Positions 34,444-43,327 of a stretch of 64,000 nucleotides of DNA are shown here, piece after piece; position 1 is the stretch's first letter; each line of letters starts with the position of its first letter. The stretch is taken from positions 3,410,001 through 3,474,000 of the forward strand of contig NZ_JANQBQ010000001.1 of assembly GCF_024723825.1 (NCBI RefSeq). The letters run 5' to 3'. The position numbers and the translations under genes are program-made. A model generated the notes under the pieces. That model was not told the origin of the DNA, did no database searches, and was given only the letters and a program-made list of their open reading frames with translations. This DNA comes from Romboutsia lituseburensis. Its GTDB lineage: Bacteria > Bacillota > Clostridia > Peptostreptococcales > Peptostreptococcaceae.

Positions 34444-35166
34444 ATGCCAAAATTAATAACTATAAAAAATCCTAAATCCCCTATATCAGAAGCATATAGA
34501 GGAATCAGGACAAGTATACAATTCTCAGATTTAGATAAAGAAATGAAAGTAATAACAGTAACAAGTAGTAAACAAAACGAAGGAAAAACAACAGTAATAA
34601 CTAATCTAGCAACAACATTTGCTAACTTAGATAAAAAAGTACTTGTAATAGATGGAGACTTAAGAAACCCATCTGTACATAGAATGTTTGGGATAAGTAA
34701 CTTACACGGACTTACAGATGTATTAGTAGATAATACAACTTTTGTTGAATGCGTACATTGCACAGATATTAAAAATCTTCATGTATTAACAGGCGGAGTA
34801 GTACCACCAAATCCTTCAGAAATGTTAGCATCTCAAAAAATGAAAGAGTTTATAGAAAATTTAAAAGAACATTATGACTATATATTTATAGATGCACCAC
34901 CAATAGGAATAGTAACAGATGCTGGAATAATATCGAATTATTCAGATGGATGTATATTAGTAATCGGTGCAAATGAAACAGACATAGAAATGGTTAAATT
35001 AGCTAAAGAAAAACTAGATAGAGTAGGAGCAAAAATAATAGGAACAGTACTTAATAAATTTGCAGTAAAAACTAATGGTCATGCCTATTATACATATTAC
35101 CATCAAGGTAGAAAATCAAAAAAAGCTAATAAAAAAGCAAACAAAAAAGAAAAAGCAATGGCATAA
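34444..35166 (+). CDS. BY-kinase, CpsD/CapB-type tyrosine autokinase
   Basis: The 240-residue kinase controls polysaccharide assembly by autophosphorylation. Walker A is SSKQNEGKTT near residue 35, Walker A' is VLVIDGDLRNP and Walker B is YIFIDAPP. The C-terminal tail has the tyrosine cluster YYTYYH followed by a lysine-rich end. As in other Firmicutes the transmembrane activator is a separate protein encoded just upstream (14-base gap). GGGGGAAG precedes the ATG. Confidence 0.93.
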   Translation: MPKLITIKNPKSPISEAYRGIRTSIQFSDLDKEMKVITVTSSKQNEGKTTVITNLATTFANLDKKVLVIDGDLRNPSVHRMFGISNLHGLTDVLVDNTTFVECVHCTDIKNLHVLTGGVVPPNPSEMLASQKMKEFIENLKEHYDYIFIDAPPIGIVTDAGIISNYSDGCILVIGANETDIEMVKLAKEKLDRVGAKIIGTVLNKFAVKTNGHAYYTYYHQGRKSKKANKKANKKEKAMA

Positions 35167-35190
35167 AGAAAAGCCATGTAGGAGGCTTCT

Positions 35191-35637
35191 ATGGAGGCGA
35201 AACGTGAAATCATAAAAGAAAAAAATAAATATAAAATAGTGATGACATGGGTACTAGATGTATGCGGTATAGTATTAGCTGTGCTAATTAGTAGTCAATT
35301 ATTGAAAATAGATAATCCACATATATTTAGAATGAAGAACTTAAATACACTGATTTTGTATATAGTTTTTAGCACATCTTTATTAGGGATTTTTAAATGT
35401 TATAAAATTTATTTTAGGTTTGACAAAGCAGGAATTATTGGAAATATTTTTACTGCATGCTTCATAGCGATGTTACCTATATATTTAATTGATAAAACTT
35501 TTAATTTGCCTAAATCACCATTATTTTATATTTTTAATACACTGATTATATCAGTTTTGGCGGTTGGAACTAGATATGTATATTTATTATTTGCAAATAA
35601 ATATATAACTGTCGATAAGAGAGACAGTGATAAATAG
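35191..35637 (+). CDS. Four-helix membrane protein like the N-terminal part of CapD/PglF
   Basis: The 148-residue protein has four membrane helices (about 19-39, 51-70, 81-100, 113-134). The arrangement resembles the N-terminal membrane region of the large polysaccharide dehydratases (CapD/PglF/WbpM type) that precede initiating transferases in such operons. The catalytic NAD-binding domain is absent and no remnant follows, since the next gene starts 32 bases later. It may be a relic, or a stand-alone membrane scaffold. GGAGG precedes the ATG. Confidence 0.6.
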   Translation: MEAKREIIKEKNKYKIVMTWVLDVCGIVLAVLISSQLLKIDNPHIFRMKNLNTLILYIVFSTSLLGIFKCYKIYFRFDKAGIIGNIFTACFIAMLPIYLIDKTFNLPKSPLFYIFNTLIISVLAVGTRYVYLLFANKYITVDKRDSDK

Positions 35638-35668
35638 TATAAATTGAATTTATATTATGGAGGGTAAA

Positions 35669-36358
35669 ATGGGGGAAAGATTTAGATTTGAAAGTGAAAT
35701 AGATGAATCAGCTGTAGCTATTGATATAGATAATATACAAACAAACAACTCTATATTTTATACAGCAACTAAAAGAATAATCGATATAGTATGTTCTTTA
35801 GCAGGTCTTATATTATTATCTCCATTGTTTTTAGCAGTAGCAATACTTATTAAATTAGAAGATCCAAAAGGAAAAGTGTTCTTTGCACAAGAGAGAAACG
35901 GTAGATACCCTTTAACTTTTAAAATGTACAAGTTTAGAAGTATGGTACACAACGCAGAAGAACTTTTACATGAACTTATGGATCAAAATGAACAAACAGG
36001 GCCAGTTTTTAAAATAGAAAACGACCCTAGAATAACTAATATAGGTAGATTTATAAGAAAAACTAGTATCGATGAATTGCCACAGTTGTTTAATGTCCTT
36101 AAGGGAGATATGAGCTTAGTTGGTCCTAGACCACCTATACCTCATGAAGTTGAACAGTACACAGCATATCAAATGCAAAGACTTGGAGTAAAGCCAGGGC
36201 TTACTTGTATATGGCAGGTGAGTGGCAGAAACAATATTGGATTTGATGAGTGGGTAGATATGGATATTGAATATATACAAAATAGATGCTTGTGGCTTGA
36301 TATAAAGCTTATATTTAAAACGGTGTTTGTACTGTTTGGAGATGAAAATGCATCGTAA
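35669..36358 (+). CDS. Initiating sugar-phosphate transferase (undecaprenyl-phosphate type)
   Basis: The 229-residue monotopic enzyme transfers a sugar-1-phosphate from a UDP-sugar to undecaprenyl phosphate, starting repeat-unit assembly. After a hydrophobic segment (IIDIVCSLAGLILLSPLFLA) come the family motifs KVFFAQERNG, MYKFRSMV, FIRKTSIDELPQLFNVL and the catalytic-region SLVGPRPP. I start at ATG 35669 behind GGAGG; the ATG at 35657 precedes that site. The specific sugar (glucose or galactose) is not evident. galE and galU at 58-60 kb would supply either. Confidence 0.93.
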   Translation: MGERFRFESEIDESAVAIDIDNIQTNNSIFYTATKRIIDIVCSLAGLILLSPLFLAVAILIKLEDPKGKVFFAQERNGRYPLTFKMYKFRSMVHNAEELLHELMDQNEQTGPVFKIENDPRITNIGRFIRKTSIDELPQLFNVLKGDMSLVGPRPPIPHEVEQYTAYQMQRLGVKPGLTCIWQVSGRNNIGFDEWVDMDIEYIQNRCLWLDIKLIFKTVFVLFGDENAS

Positions 36359-36387
36359 ACATTAAATGATAAATAGTAGGTGAATAA

Positions 36388-37497
36388 ATGAAAGTTGCAG
36401 TTATAGGACAAAAAGGAATTCCATCTAGAGCTGGAGGTGTAGAAATACATGTTGAAGAAATAGCTGCTAGATTATCCAATAATGAAAAAAATCAAATAAC
36501 AGTGTACTGTAGAAAGAATTACTGTGAAAAAGAGTATGTAAATTATAGAGGAATAAATATAAAATATATAAAATCCATAAATTCTAAGCACCTAGATGCT
36601 ATTACATATACATTTCTTTCAACTATAGATGCGATAAAGAGTGGACATAATTTAATACATTATCATGCACTAGGTCCGTCTTTATTAGCATTTATTCCTA
36701 GGATATTTAGAAAAAGAGTAGTATGTACATGTCATGGATTAGATTGGCAAAGAGAAAAGTGGGGGAAAACTGCTAAAGCAATGTTAAAGAGTGGTGAATT
36801 TATAGGAAGCAAATTTGCAAATGAATATATAGTTGTATCTAAATCCCTAGTAGATTACTATAAACAGAAATATAATAGAAATGTAATATATATACCTAAT
36901 GGTATAGAAGAAAAGCATTGTTTACAAGCAAACAATATAAAGAAGAAATTTAATTTAGATAAAAATGAATACATATTATTTCTAGCAAGATTGGTTCCTG
37001 AAAAAGGAGCACATTATTTAATTGATGCTTTTAATAGTATAAATACAAATAAAAAGTTAGTAATAGCAGGTGGAAGTAGTCACAGTGATGAGTATGTTGA
37101 TGAATTAAAGAATAAGGCATCGAATAATAAAAATATAATATTTACTGATTTTGTTAAAGGTGAAACATTAGATGAGTTGTATAGTAATGCGTATTGTTAT
37201 GTATTACCTTCTGAGATAGAAGGATTACCTATTAGTTTATTAGAAGCTATGGCATATGGTCAGTGCTGTTTAGTTAGCGATATAGAACAAAATACAGATG
37301 TAATAGAGAGTTATGGCGAATCATTTATAAATAAGAATATTAAAAGTTTAAAAGAAAAATTAAAATATTTAATAGAAAATCCGAATGTTGTTGATATGCA
37401 TAAGGAAAGGTCTAAAGATTTTATATTAAAAAAATATAATTGGGATGATGTAGCTATAACAACAGAAGAAACATTAAGACGAGCTATGACAAAGTAG
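36388..37497 (+). CDS. Glycosyltransferase family 4, Cps2T-like rhamnosyltransferase type
   Basis: The 369-residue enzyme has the GT4 N-terminal start VAVIGQKGIPSRAGGVEIHVEEIA, characteristic of the DUF1972-containing rhamnosyl/mannosyl transferases that act second in capsule assembly. The C-terminal domain has FLARLVPEKGAHYLI and the nucleotide-sugar site PSEIEGLPISLLEAMAYG. It probably adds the second sugar to the lipid-linked primer. Spacing in the operon is 29 bases from the previous gene. Confidence 0.9.
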   Translation: MKVAVIGQKGIPSRAGGVEIHVEEIAARLSNNEKNQITVYCRKNYCEKEYVNYRGINIKYIKSINSKHLDAITYTFLSTIDAIKSGHNLIHYHALGPSLLAFIPRIFRKRVVCTCHGLDWQREKWGKTAKAMLKSGEFIGSKFANEYIVVSKSLVDYYKQKYNRNVIYIPNGIEEKHCLQANNIKKKFNLDKNEYILFLARLVPEKGAHYLIDAFNSINTNKKLVIAGGSSHSDEYVDELKNKASNNKNIIFTDFVKGETLDELYSNAYCYVLPSEIEGLPISLLEAMAYGQCCLVSDIEQNTDVIESYGESFINKNIKSLKEKLKYLIENPNVVDMHKERSKDFILKKYNWDDVAITTEETLRRAMTK

Positions 37498-37510
37498 GGG
37501 TGAGAATTAC

Positions 37511-38686
37511 TTGAAAAAAAATGTAGCATTTATTATACCTAGCTTAAAAAATGGCGGGGCTGAAAGAGTACTATCAACTATATCCATGAACTTAGATGAA
37601 AATATAAAACAATATATTTTTACTTGGAATGGAAAAGATCCAGACTATGATTTTAATGGAAAAATTGTGGAAATAGACGTTCAGAACTCAACTAGTTTGA
37701 TAAAAAATGTAGGCGTTCTTCTAAAGCGAGTAAGAGAAGTTAGAAAATATAAGAAAGAATATAAAATTGATACATGTATAAGTCATTTAGAAGGTCCTAA
37801 TATAGTTAACTTACTATCAAAAGGGAGTGAAAAAACGGTAATAACTGTTCATAACTTTCAGAGTAAAGAAAGAACGGGATTATATGGATTTATATTTAAA
37901 ATTCTTATGAAATTGTTATATAATAGAGCAGACCAAATCGTAGTTGTTTCTAAAGCTATAAAACAAGATTTAGTAAATAACTTTAATATAAAGAGAACGA
38001 AAATTGAGGTTATTTATAATCCTTTTGATTGTAAAAAAATAGAGAGATTAGCTGAAGAGGAATTAGATGATAAATATAAAGAAATATTTAATAATGATGT
38101 AATAATAAATGTTGGTAGATTAACTGAACAAAAGGGACAGTGGAACTTAATAAAATCTTTTTATCATTTAAAGAAAAAAAATTCTAAAGTAAAATTAGTT
38201 ATTTTAGGTAGCGGGGAATTAGAAGATAGGTTAAAAGAACTTGTTTATAACTTAGGATTAGGCAAAGATGTAATATTTTTAGGATTTCAATCAAATCCAT
38301 TTAAATTTGTTTCAAAAGCAAAGATATTTGCATTGACATCTTTATATGAAGGCTTTCCAATGTGCATACCAGAATCTATGGCATGCAGTACAGCAATAAT
38401 ATCTGTAGATTGTAAATCTGGACCAAGAGAGATATTAGCAAATAACAGTGAAGATTTAAAAGTAGAAGGTGCAGTATATTGTGATTATGGAGTTCTAACT
38501 CCCGAATTTTATAATTCGATTAATACTAATGAAGCTAATATAACTCTAGAAGAAGAAATATTTAGTGATGCATTAAATCAAATGTTAAAAATGGATTTAT
38601 CTAATTATTGTAAGAATGGAAAGATTAGGGTACAAAAGTTTAATGTAGACAAAATAATATCCAGGTGGATTGAATTAATAAATTAG
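37511..38686 (+). CDS. Glycosyltransferase family 4
   Basis: The 391-residue enzyme begins VAFIIPSLKNGGAERVLSTI, the usual GT4 donor-fold start. It carries NVGRLTEQKGQWNLI and LTSLYEGFPMCIPESMAC in the C-terminal domain. It adds one sugar of the repeat unit; donor and acceptor are unknown. The start is TTG with GGGGTGAG upstream, 13 bases after the previous stop. Confidence 0.9.
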   Translation: MKKNVAFIIPSLKNGGAERVLSTISMNLDENIKQYIFTWNGKDPDYDFNGKIVEIDVQNSTSLIKNVGVLLKRVREVRKYKKEYKIDTCISHLEGPNIVNLLSKGSEKTVITVHNFQSKERTGLYGFIFKILMKLLYNRADQIVVVSKAIKQDLVNNFNIKRTKIEVIYNPFDCKKIERLAEEELDDKYKEIFNNDVIINVGRLTEQKGQWNLIKSFYHLKKKNSKVKLVILGSGELEDRLKELVYNLGLGKDVIFLGFQSNPFKFVSKAKIFALTSLYEGFPMCIPESMACSTAIISVDCKSGPREILANNSEDLKVEGAVYCDYGVLTPEFYNSINTNEANITLEEEIFSDALNQMLKMDLSNYCKNGKIRVQKFNVDKIISRWIELIN

Positions 38687-38762
38687 TATTACTTTAGATC
38701 GTTTTAAAGTTAAATATTAATTTTTGGATTATTTTGAATTTACGAGTTTAAGGAGAATATTA

Positions 38763-39932
38763 ATGAATGAGACTTGCCATTTATATAAATACATGTGTTT
38801 TATAATATTTACTATTCCTATAACTAAAATAATAGATGGTTTTATTCCTATTATGAATACATGTGTAAGTATTAGTATGGTTTTACTGCTAACACTTTAT
38901 TTTGTATTTTATAAATATAGCGGATATATAGAAAAATATAACATTACATTACTAGGTGCTGTATATATATTAAGTTTAATTTTAGCTGAGAATAAAGGCT
39001 TTGCTATTGTAGAGCAACTTAAGTGGACATTATTTATATTATTGATATTTTTAGCTAGTGATTTAAATTTTATTTCGTATATGAAGGATTTTTTTGTTAA
39101 AAATATTACGTGGATTTATAATCAATTGCTTATATGTATTGGAATATTAATAATATCGTTATTTTTTAATGGTTCATACACAATAATATGGGAGGGGAGA
39201 TATTTAAAAAGTGTTTTTGAAGAACCACATTTATTTACTGCATATTTGTTTTATATTTTAGCATTACTAATATTTATCAACAAATATATACATTCAAAGT
39301 TTAAGTATATATTAATAGCAACTATAATGATTTTATCATTATTTACTGGAGCTAGAGTAATAGCTATATCTACAATATTATTATTTTTATTATGGTTAAT
39401 AAATAATAAAGAATATAAGGTGATTTTTATTTTATTAATAATTTCTATTTTTATAATTATTAAATTTGGAGACCAAATTCCGTTAGTAGAAAAATTTATT
39501 AGTTCATCTCAAAATGAGTATGGTGGAATAATGAGTGGGAGAGATGTTTTTACTATAGAAGATTTAAAAGAATACTTTAGATTCTCTCCAATGCATTTAT
39601 TAGTAGGAAAAGGAATTGATTATCCTAATTTATTTAATAAACAAACAATAGGAATGTATATTTATGCACATAATGACATAATTAATACTTTATTATCAAA
39701 TGGATTAATAGGTTTGTATTTATATTTATATGGTTTTTTTAAATTATACAGAGTACATAGAAAGAATATAAAAAAAACTAGTCTTATATTTTTAATATCT
39801 ATTTATTTTATTAATATACTATTAAATGGTCTATTTTCATATTCATCTATGGTATATGCTTTTATTTTATTACTCTTATTTTTGGCTTCTTACGATAAGG
39901 ATAAGAGTAATATTTTAAATACATCTAAATGA
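38763..39932 (+). CDS. Polysaccharide polymerase (Wzy-like, O-antigen ligase fold)
   Basis: The 389-residue membrane protein has about eleven helices and a large extracellular loop between about residues 245 and 300 (GIMSGRDVFTIEDLK). It contains EEPHLFTAYLFYIL and ARVIAIST, consistent with Wzy/WaaL proteins that polymerise lipid-linked repeat units outside the membrane. Sequence conservation in this family is low, so topology and position are the main evidence. I start at ATG 38763 behind AAGGAG. Confidence 0.8.
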   Translation: MNETCHLYKYMCFIIFTIPITKIIDGFIPIMNTCVSISMVLLLTLYFVFYKYSGYIEKYNITLLGAVYILSLILAENKGFAIVEQLKWTLFILLIFLASDLNFISYMKDFFVKNITWIYNQLLICIGILIISLFFNGSYTIIWEGRYLKSVFEEPHLFTAYLFYILALLIFINKYIHSKFKYILIATIMILSLFTGARVIAISTILLFLLWLINNKEYKVIFILLIISIFIIIKFGDQIPLVEKFISSSQNEYGGIMSGRDVFTIEDLKEYFRFSPMHLLVGKGIDYPNLFNKQTIGMYIYAHNDIINTLLSNGLIGLYLYLYGFFKLYRVHRKNIKKTSLIFLISIYFINILLNGLFSYSSMVYAFILLLLFLASYDKDKSNILNTSK

Positions 39933-40055
39933 TATATATTAATTTAAGTTAAAAAAATAAGTTAATGTAGATACTGAAAATTATTAACGTAGATATAGAT
40001 ATCAATATGGTTATATCTTGTGAAAGAAAGATAACAACTAAAAAGGAGAAGCTAC

Positions 40056-41063
40056 ATGAATATCGCTATAAGTGTGATAATACCTTGTTATAATTGTGAA
40101 AATTATATTGAGAGAACTATTGAAAGTATAAAGAACCAAACATTTGAAAATTTTGAACTTATTATTATTGATGATGGTTCTACCGATAATAGTATAAGTG
40201 TATGTGACCGTTTATTGAATAATAGCAACTTGAATTATAAAATTGTTAGTCAGGAAAATGGTGGAGTAAGTAAAGCAAGAAATACTGGGATTAATCATAG
40301 TAGAGGAAAATATATATATATGCTAGATTCTGATGATTTTATAGAACCGGAATTATTAGAAAAGATGAATAAAAAATTAGAGGAAAATAAATTAGACATA
40401 GTATTTTGTGGATATGACATGGTGGATGAGTATAATAATCAGCTCTTTAGTTATAATGATAAATTTAATTATTTAGATAGCATTATAAGTGGAATAGATG
40501 CATTCAATTTAATAATTAACCAGAAGATAATATTATGTACAGGAAGTGCTATTTATAAATCAGAATTAATAAATAAATATAATATTAGACATTATGAGCA
40601 TTGTAGTAATGGTGAAGATCAAGAATTTCAGATTAAATCTCTAATACATGCTAGTAGAGTAGGATGTGTTAATGAAATATTACTGCATTATTTTCAAAGA
40701 AGAGAATCTATGACACATAGTACATCCCTAAAAAGATTTGCTGTATTAGGCGCTATGAAAAGAATAGAAAAATATTTGAAGAATTTAGATTTTGATATAA
40801 AATATATTAATTATTTTAAGCACCAAAAATATGCAAGAGAATTTATTCTTAATTTTTCCGGAGTAGCTACTGAGTGTAACAGCATTGATATTCTAATACC
40901 ATTGATTAAAAATAAAAATAATAAAAAAAGATTAAAAAAATATAAATTAGATTCTTTTAACTTTTTTGATATTAAAATATGGATAGGAATAAATCTATAT
41001 AAAATCAATCCTTTAATATATGCAAAGTTTTTGAATGAAATATATAGACATAAGAAAAATTAG
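40056..41063 (+). CDS. Glycosyltransferase family 2
   Basis: The 335-residue enzyme begins ISVIIPCYNCENYIERTIESI and has IIDDGSTDNS, SKARNTGI and the metal-binding DSDDF motif near residue 94, all standard for GT2. It adds a sugar to the repeat unit; specificity is unknown. AAAAGGAG precedes the ATG. A 123-base gap precedes it. Confidence 0.92.
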   Translation: MNIAISVIIPCYNCENYIERTIESIKNQTFENFELIIIDDGSTDNSISVCDRLLNNSNLNYKIVSQENGGVSKARNTGINHSRGKYIYMLDSDDFIEPELLEKMNKKLEENKLDIVFCGYDMVDEYNNQLFSYNDKFNYLDSIISGIDAFNLIINQKIILCTGSAIYKSELINKYNIRHYEHCSNGEDQEFQIKSLIHASRVGCVNEILLHYFQRRESMTHSTSLKRFAVLGAMKRIEKYLKNLDFDIKYINYFKHQKYAREFILNFSGVATECNSIDILIPLIKNKNNKKRLKKYKLDSFNFFDIKIWIGINLYKINPLIYAKFLNEIYRHKKN

Positions 41064-41199
41064 GTGAATTTTTAGTAGTAGGAACAAGATATTTTATATT
41101 AAAATATGCAAATTATTAAAAATTAAAGGCGTTGAAGTATTATTACATATAGAATATTTATGATTTTATTTTAATTTAAAGATGAGAAGGTGATTGGTA

Positions 41200-42183
41200 T
41201 TGAGCTTGATAAGTATTATAGTACCTGTATATAATGTTGAAAAATATATCCATGAATGCATAGATAGTATAATTAATCAAACCTATAGTAATATAGAAAT
41301 AATATTAGTAAATGATGGTTCCACAGATAATAGTGGTAATATATGTGAAAAATACGAGAAAAAAGATAATAGAATTAAAGTAGTACATAAAAAAAATGGA
41401 GGCCTAAGCGATGCTAGAAATGTAGGAATAGATATTTCTAATGGAGATTATATTTGCTTTATAGACAGCGATGATTGGATTAATTTAGACATGATTGAAA
41501 ACTTATATAATCTTATAATTAGATATAATGCTGACATTGCTCAAAGTGATTATGTAGAAGTTTATAATAAGGATAGTATGTCAAAAAATGCAATAAAAGA
41601 AGATATAAAGTTCTATAATTCAAATGATATGTTGGAATGTCTATATGGAGAAGAGTATGTTAAAACTGTAGTTGTATGGAATAAAATGTATAAAAAAGAA
41701 TTATTTAATCAAATTAGATTTCCAAAAGGAAAATTACATGAAGATGAATTTACTACATATAAAATAATACATAAAGCTAATATGATAATTGATAGCAACT
41801 TACCTTTATATTATTATAGACAAAGAGAAAATAGTATAATGAATAGCAACTTTAATATTAAAAGACTTGATGCTATAGATGCTTGCATAGAACAAAAAAA
41901 ATATTTTAAAAAATGTGGTTTAAGAATGTTTGAAAATAAAGTAGATGCTAAAATGTGTGGACTTTTCAAATATTTATATCTCAAAGCAAGTCAAAGTAAT
42001 TTACATAATAGAACTGAAGTTTTAAGTAAGCTTAATGATAATATGAAAAAAAATTATATTTCATTCATTTTAAATAAAGAAATTAAGTTGATGGGGAAAA
42101 TGTCGCTTACATTAGCTATTTTAAATAGAAATATATTTTGTAATTTATATAGCAAGCATATAAATAATAAATTTAAAGGATAA
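41200..42183 (+). CDS. Glycosyltransferase family 2
   Basis: The 327-residue enzyme begins LISIIVPVYNVEKYIHECIDSI with VNDGSTDNSG, LSDARNVGI and CFIDSDDW as GT2 motifs, and KLHEDEFTTYKII as the later acidic site. I prefer TTG 41200, nine bases after AGAAGG, to the TTG at 41194. The four glycosyltransferases plus the initiating enzyme suggest a repeat unit of about five sugars. Confidence 0.9.
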   Translation: MSLISIIVPVYNVEKYIHECIDSIINQTYSNIEIILVNDGSTDNSGNICEKYEKKDNRIKVVHKKNGGLSDARNVGIDISNGDYICFIDSDDWINLDMIENLYNLIIRYNADIAQSDYVEVYNKDSMSKNAIKEDIKFYNSNDMLECLYGEEYVKTVVVWNKMYKKELFNQIRFPKGKLHEDEFTTYKIIHKANMIIDSNLPLYYYRQRENSIMNSNFNIKRLDAIDACIEQKKYFKKCGLRMFENKVDAKMCGLFKYLYLKASQSNLHNRTEVLSKLNDNMKKNYISFILNKEIKLMGKMSLTLAILNRNIFCNLYSKHINNKFKG

Positions 42184-42190
42184 TAATAAA

Positions 42191-43249
42191 ATGAAGAAAA
42201 TGATATACAAGTTATTAAATAGACAAAAAATAAATAAACTAAAATATAAAATTGGAATTATATATAATTATAAATTCAGAAAATTTAAAAATAAAAAAAA
42301 GATATTAGTGTCTTTAATACCGACTCATGGAAATCTAGGGGATCATGCCATAGCATATGCATCTATTAAATATTTATCAGAAAAATTTCCTAATTATGAA
42401 ATAATAGAGATTAACTTTTCAGAGACTTACAAATACGGAAAAGCATATGAAAAGATAATAAATAAAGATGATATAGTATGTATTATAGGTGGAGGAAATA
42501 TGGGAAATCAGTATATGGATGATGAAAATATAAGAAGACATATGATATCTAAATTTAAAAATGTAAAAGTAGTTTCACTTCCACAGACTATTTATTTTAC
42601 TAAAGATGAAAATGGTATAAAAGAATTTGAAATAAGTAAAAAAATATATAATGAAAATAAAAACTTAGTCGTAATAGGAAGAGAAGACAAATCATATGAG
42701 ATTATGAAACAGTCATTTACAGAATGTAAAGTAATTAAAAATCCTGATATGGTATTTTATTTAAATAATAAAATTAATATACATCAATGTGAAAGAAAAA
42801 ATATAATGACTTGTTTAAGAAAAGATAAGGAAAGCTATATATCGATACACAAGAAAGAAGAATTTTTAAAACAATTAAAACAAAAGTTTAAAGATATTAT
42901 AGTGACAGATACAGTAGTAGATTATCAAGTAAGCCAAACTGAAAGAGAGAGAGAACTATTTAAATTATGGACTAAATTTTATAACTCGAGAGTAGTTATA
43001 ACAGATAGACTTCATGGTATGATATTTTGTGCAATAACAAAAACACCTTGTATAGTAACTAGAAGTTTAGATCATAAAGTTATAGAAAGTTATAAATGGA
43101 TAAAAGATTTAAATTATATAAGGATGGTTGATGGGTTAAACTTTAATGAAATAGAGCCTATAATTGAAGAACTAATGAACTTAAATACTATAGATAAATT
43201 TGATTTAAATAAAAATTATTTTGATATATTAATAGATTATATAAAATAA
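42191..43249 (+). CDS. Polysaccharide pyruvyl transferase
   Basis: The 352-residue protein has the PS_pyruv_trans pattern: SLIPTHGNLGDHAIAYASI near residue 40, IIGGGNMGNQY, VSLPQTIYF, and a C-terminal TDRLHGMIFCAI. It would attach pyruvate ketals from phosphoenolpyruvate to a sugar, giving the polymer negative charge. SLH domains bind pyruvylated wall polymers, so this enzyme might serve anchoring of the SLH protein encoded at 26018; that link is inference. It starts 7 bases after the preceding gene. Confidence 0.88.
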   Translation: MKKMIYKLLNRQKINKLKYKIGIIYNYKFRKFKNKKKILVSLIPTHGNLGDHAIAYASIKYLSEKFPNYEIIEINFSETYKYGKAYEKIINKDDIVCIIGGGNMGNQYMDDENIRRHMISKFKNVKVVSLPQTIYFTKDENGIKEFEISKKIYNENKNLVVIGREDKSYEIMKQSFTECKVIKNPDMVFYLNNKINIHQCERKNIMTCLRKDKESYISIHKKEEFLKQLKQKFKDIIVTDTVVDYQVSQTERERELFKLWTKFYNSRVVITDRLHGMIFCAITKTPCIVTRSLDHKVIESYKWIKDLNYIRMVDGLNFNEIEPIIEELMNLNTIDKFDLNKNYFDILIDYIK

Positions 43250-43327
43250 AAATATTTTAAATTAATATTTTTAAAACCCATAGCCAATATGCAAATATAA
43301 TTTATATGGAGTAATACGGAGGGTGAG

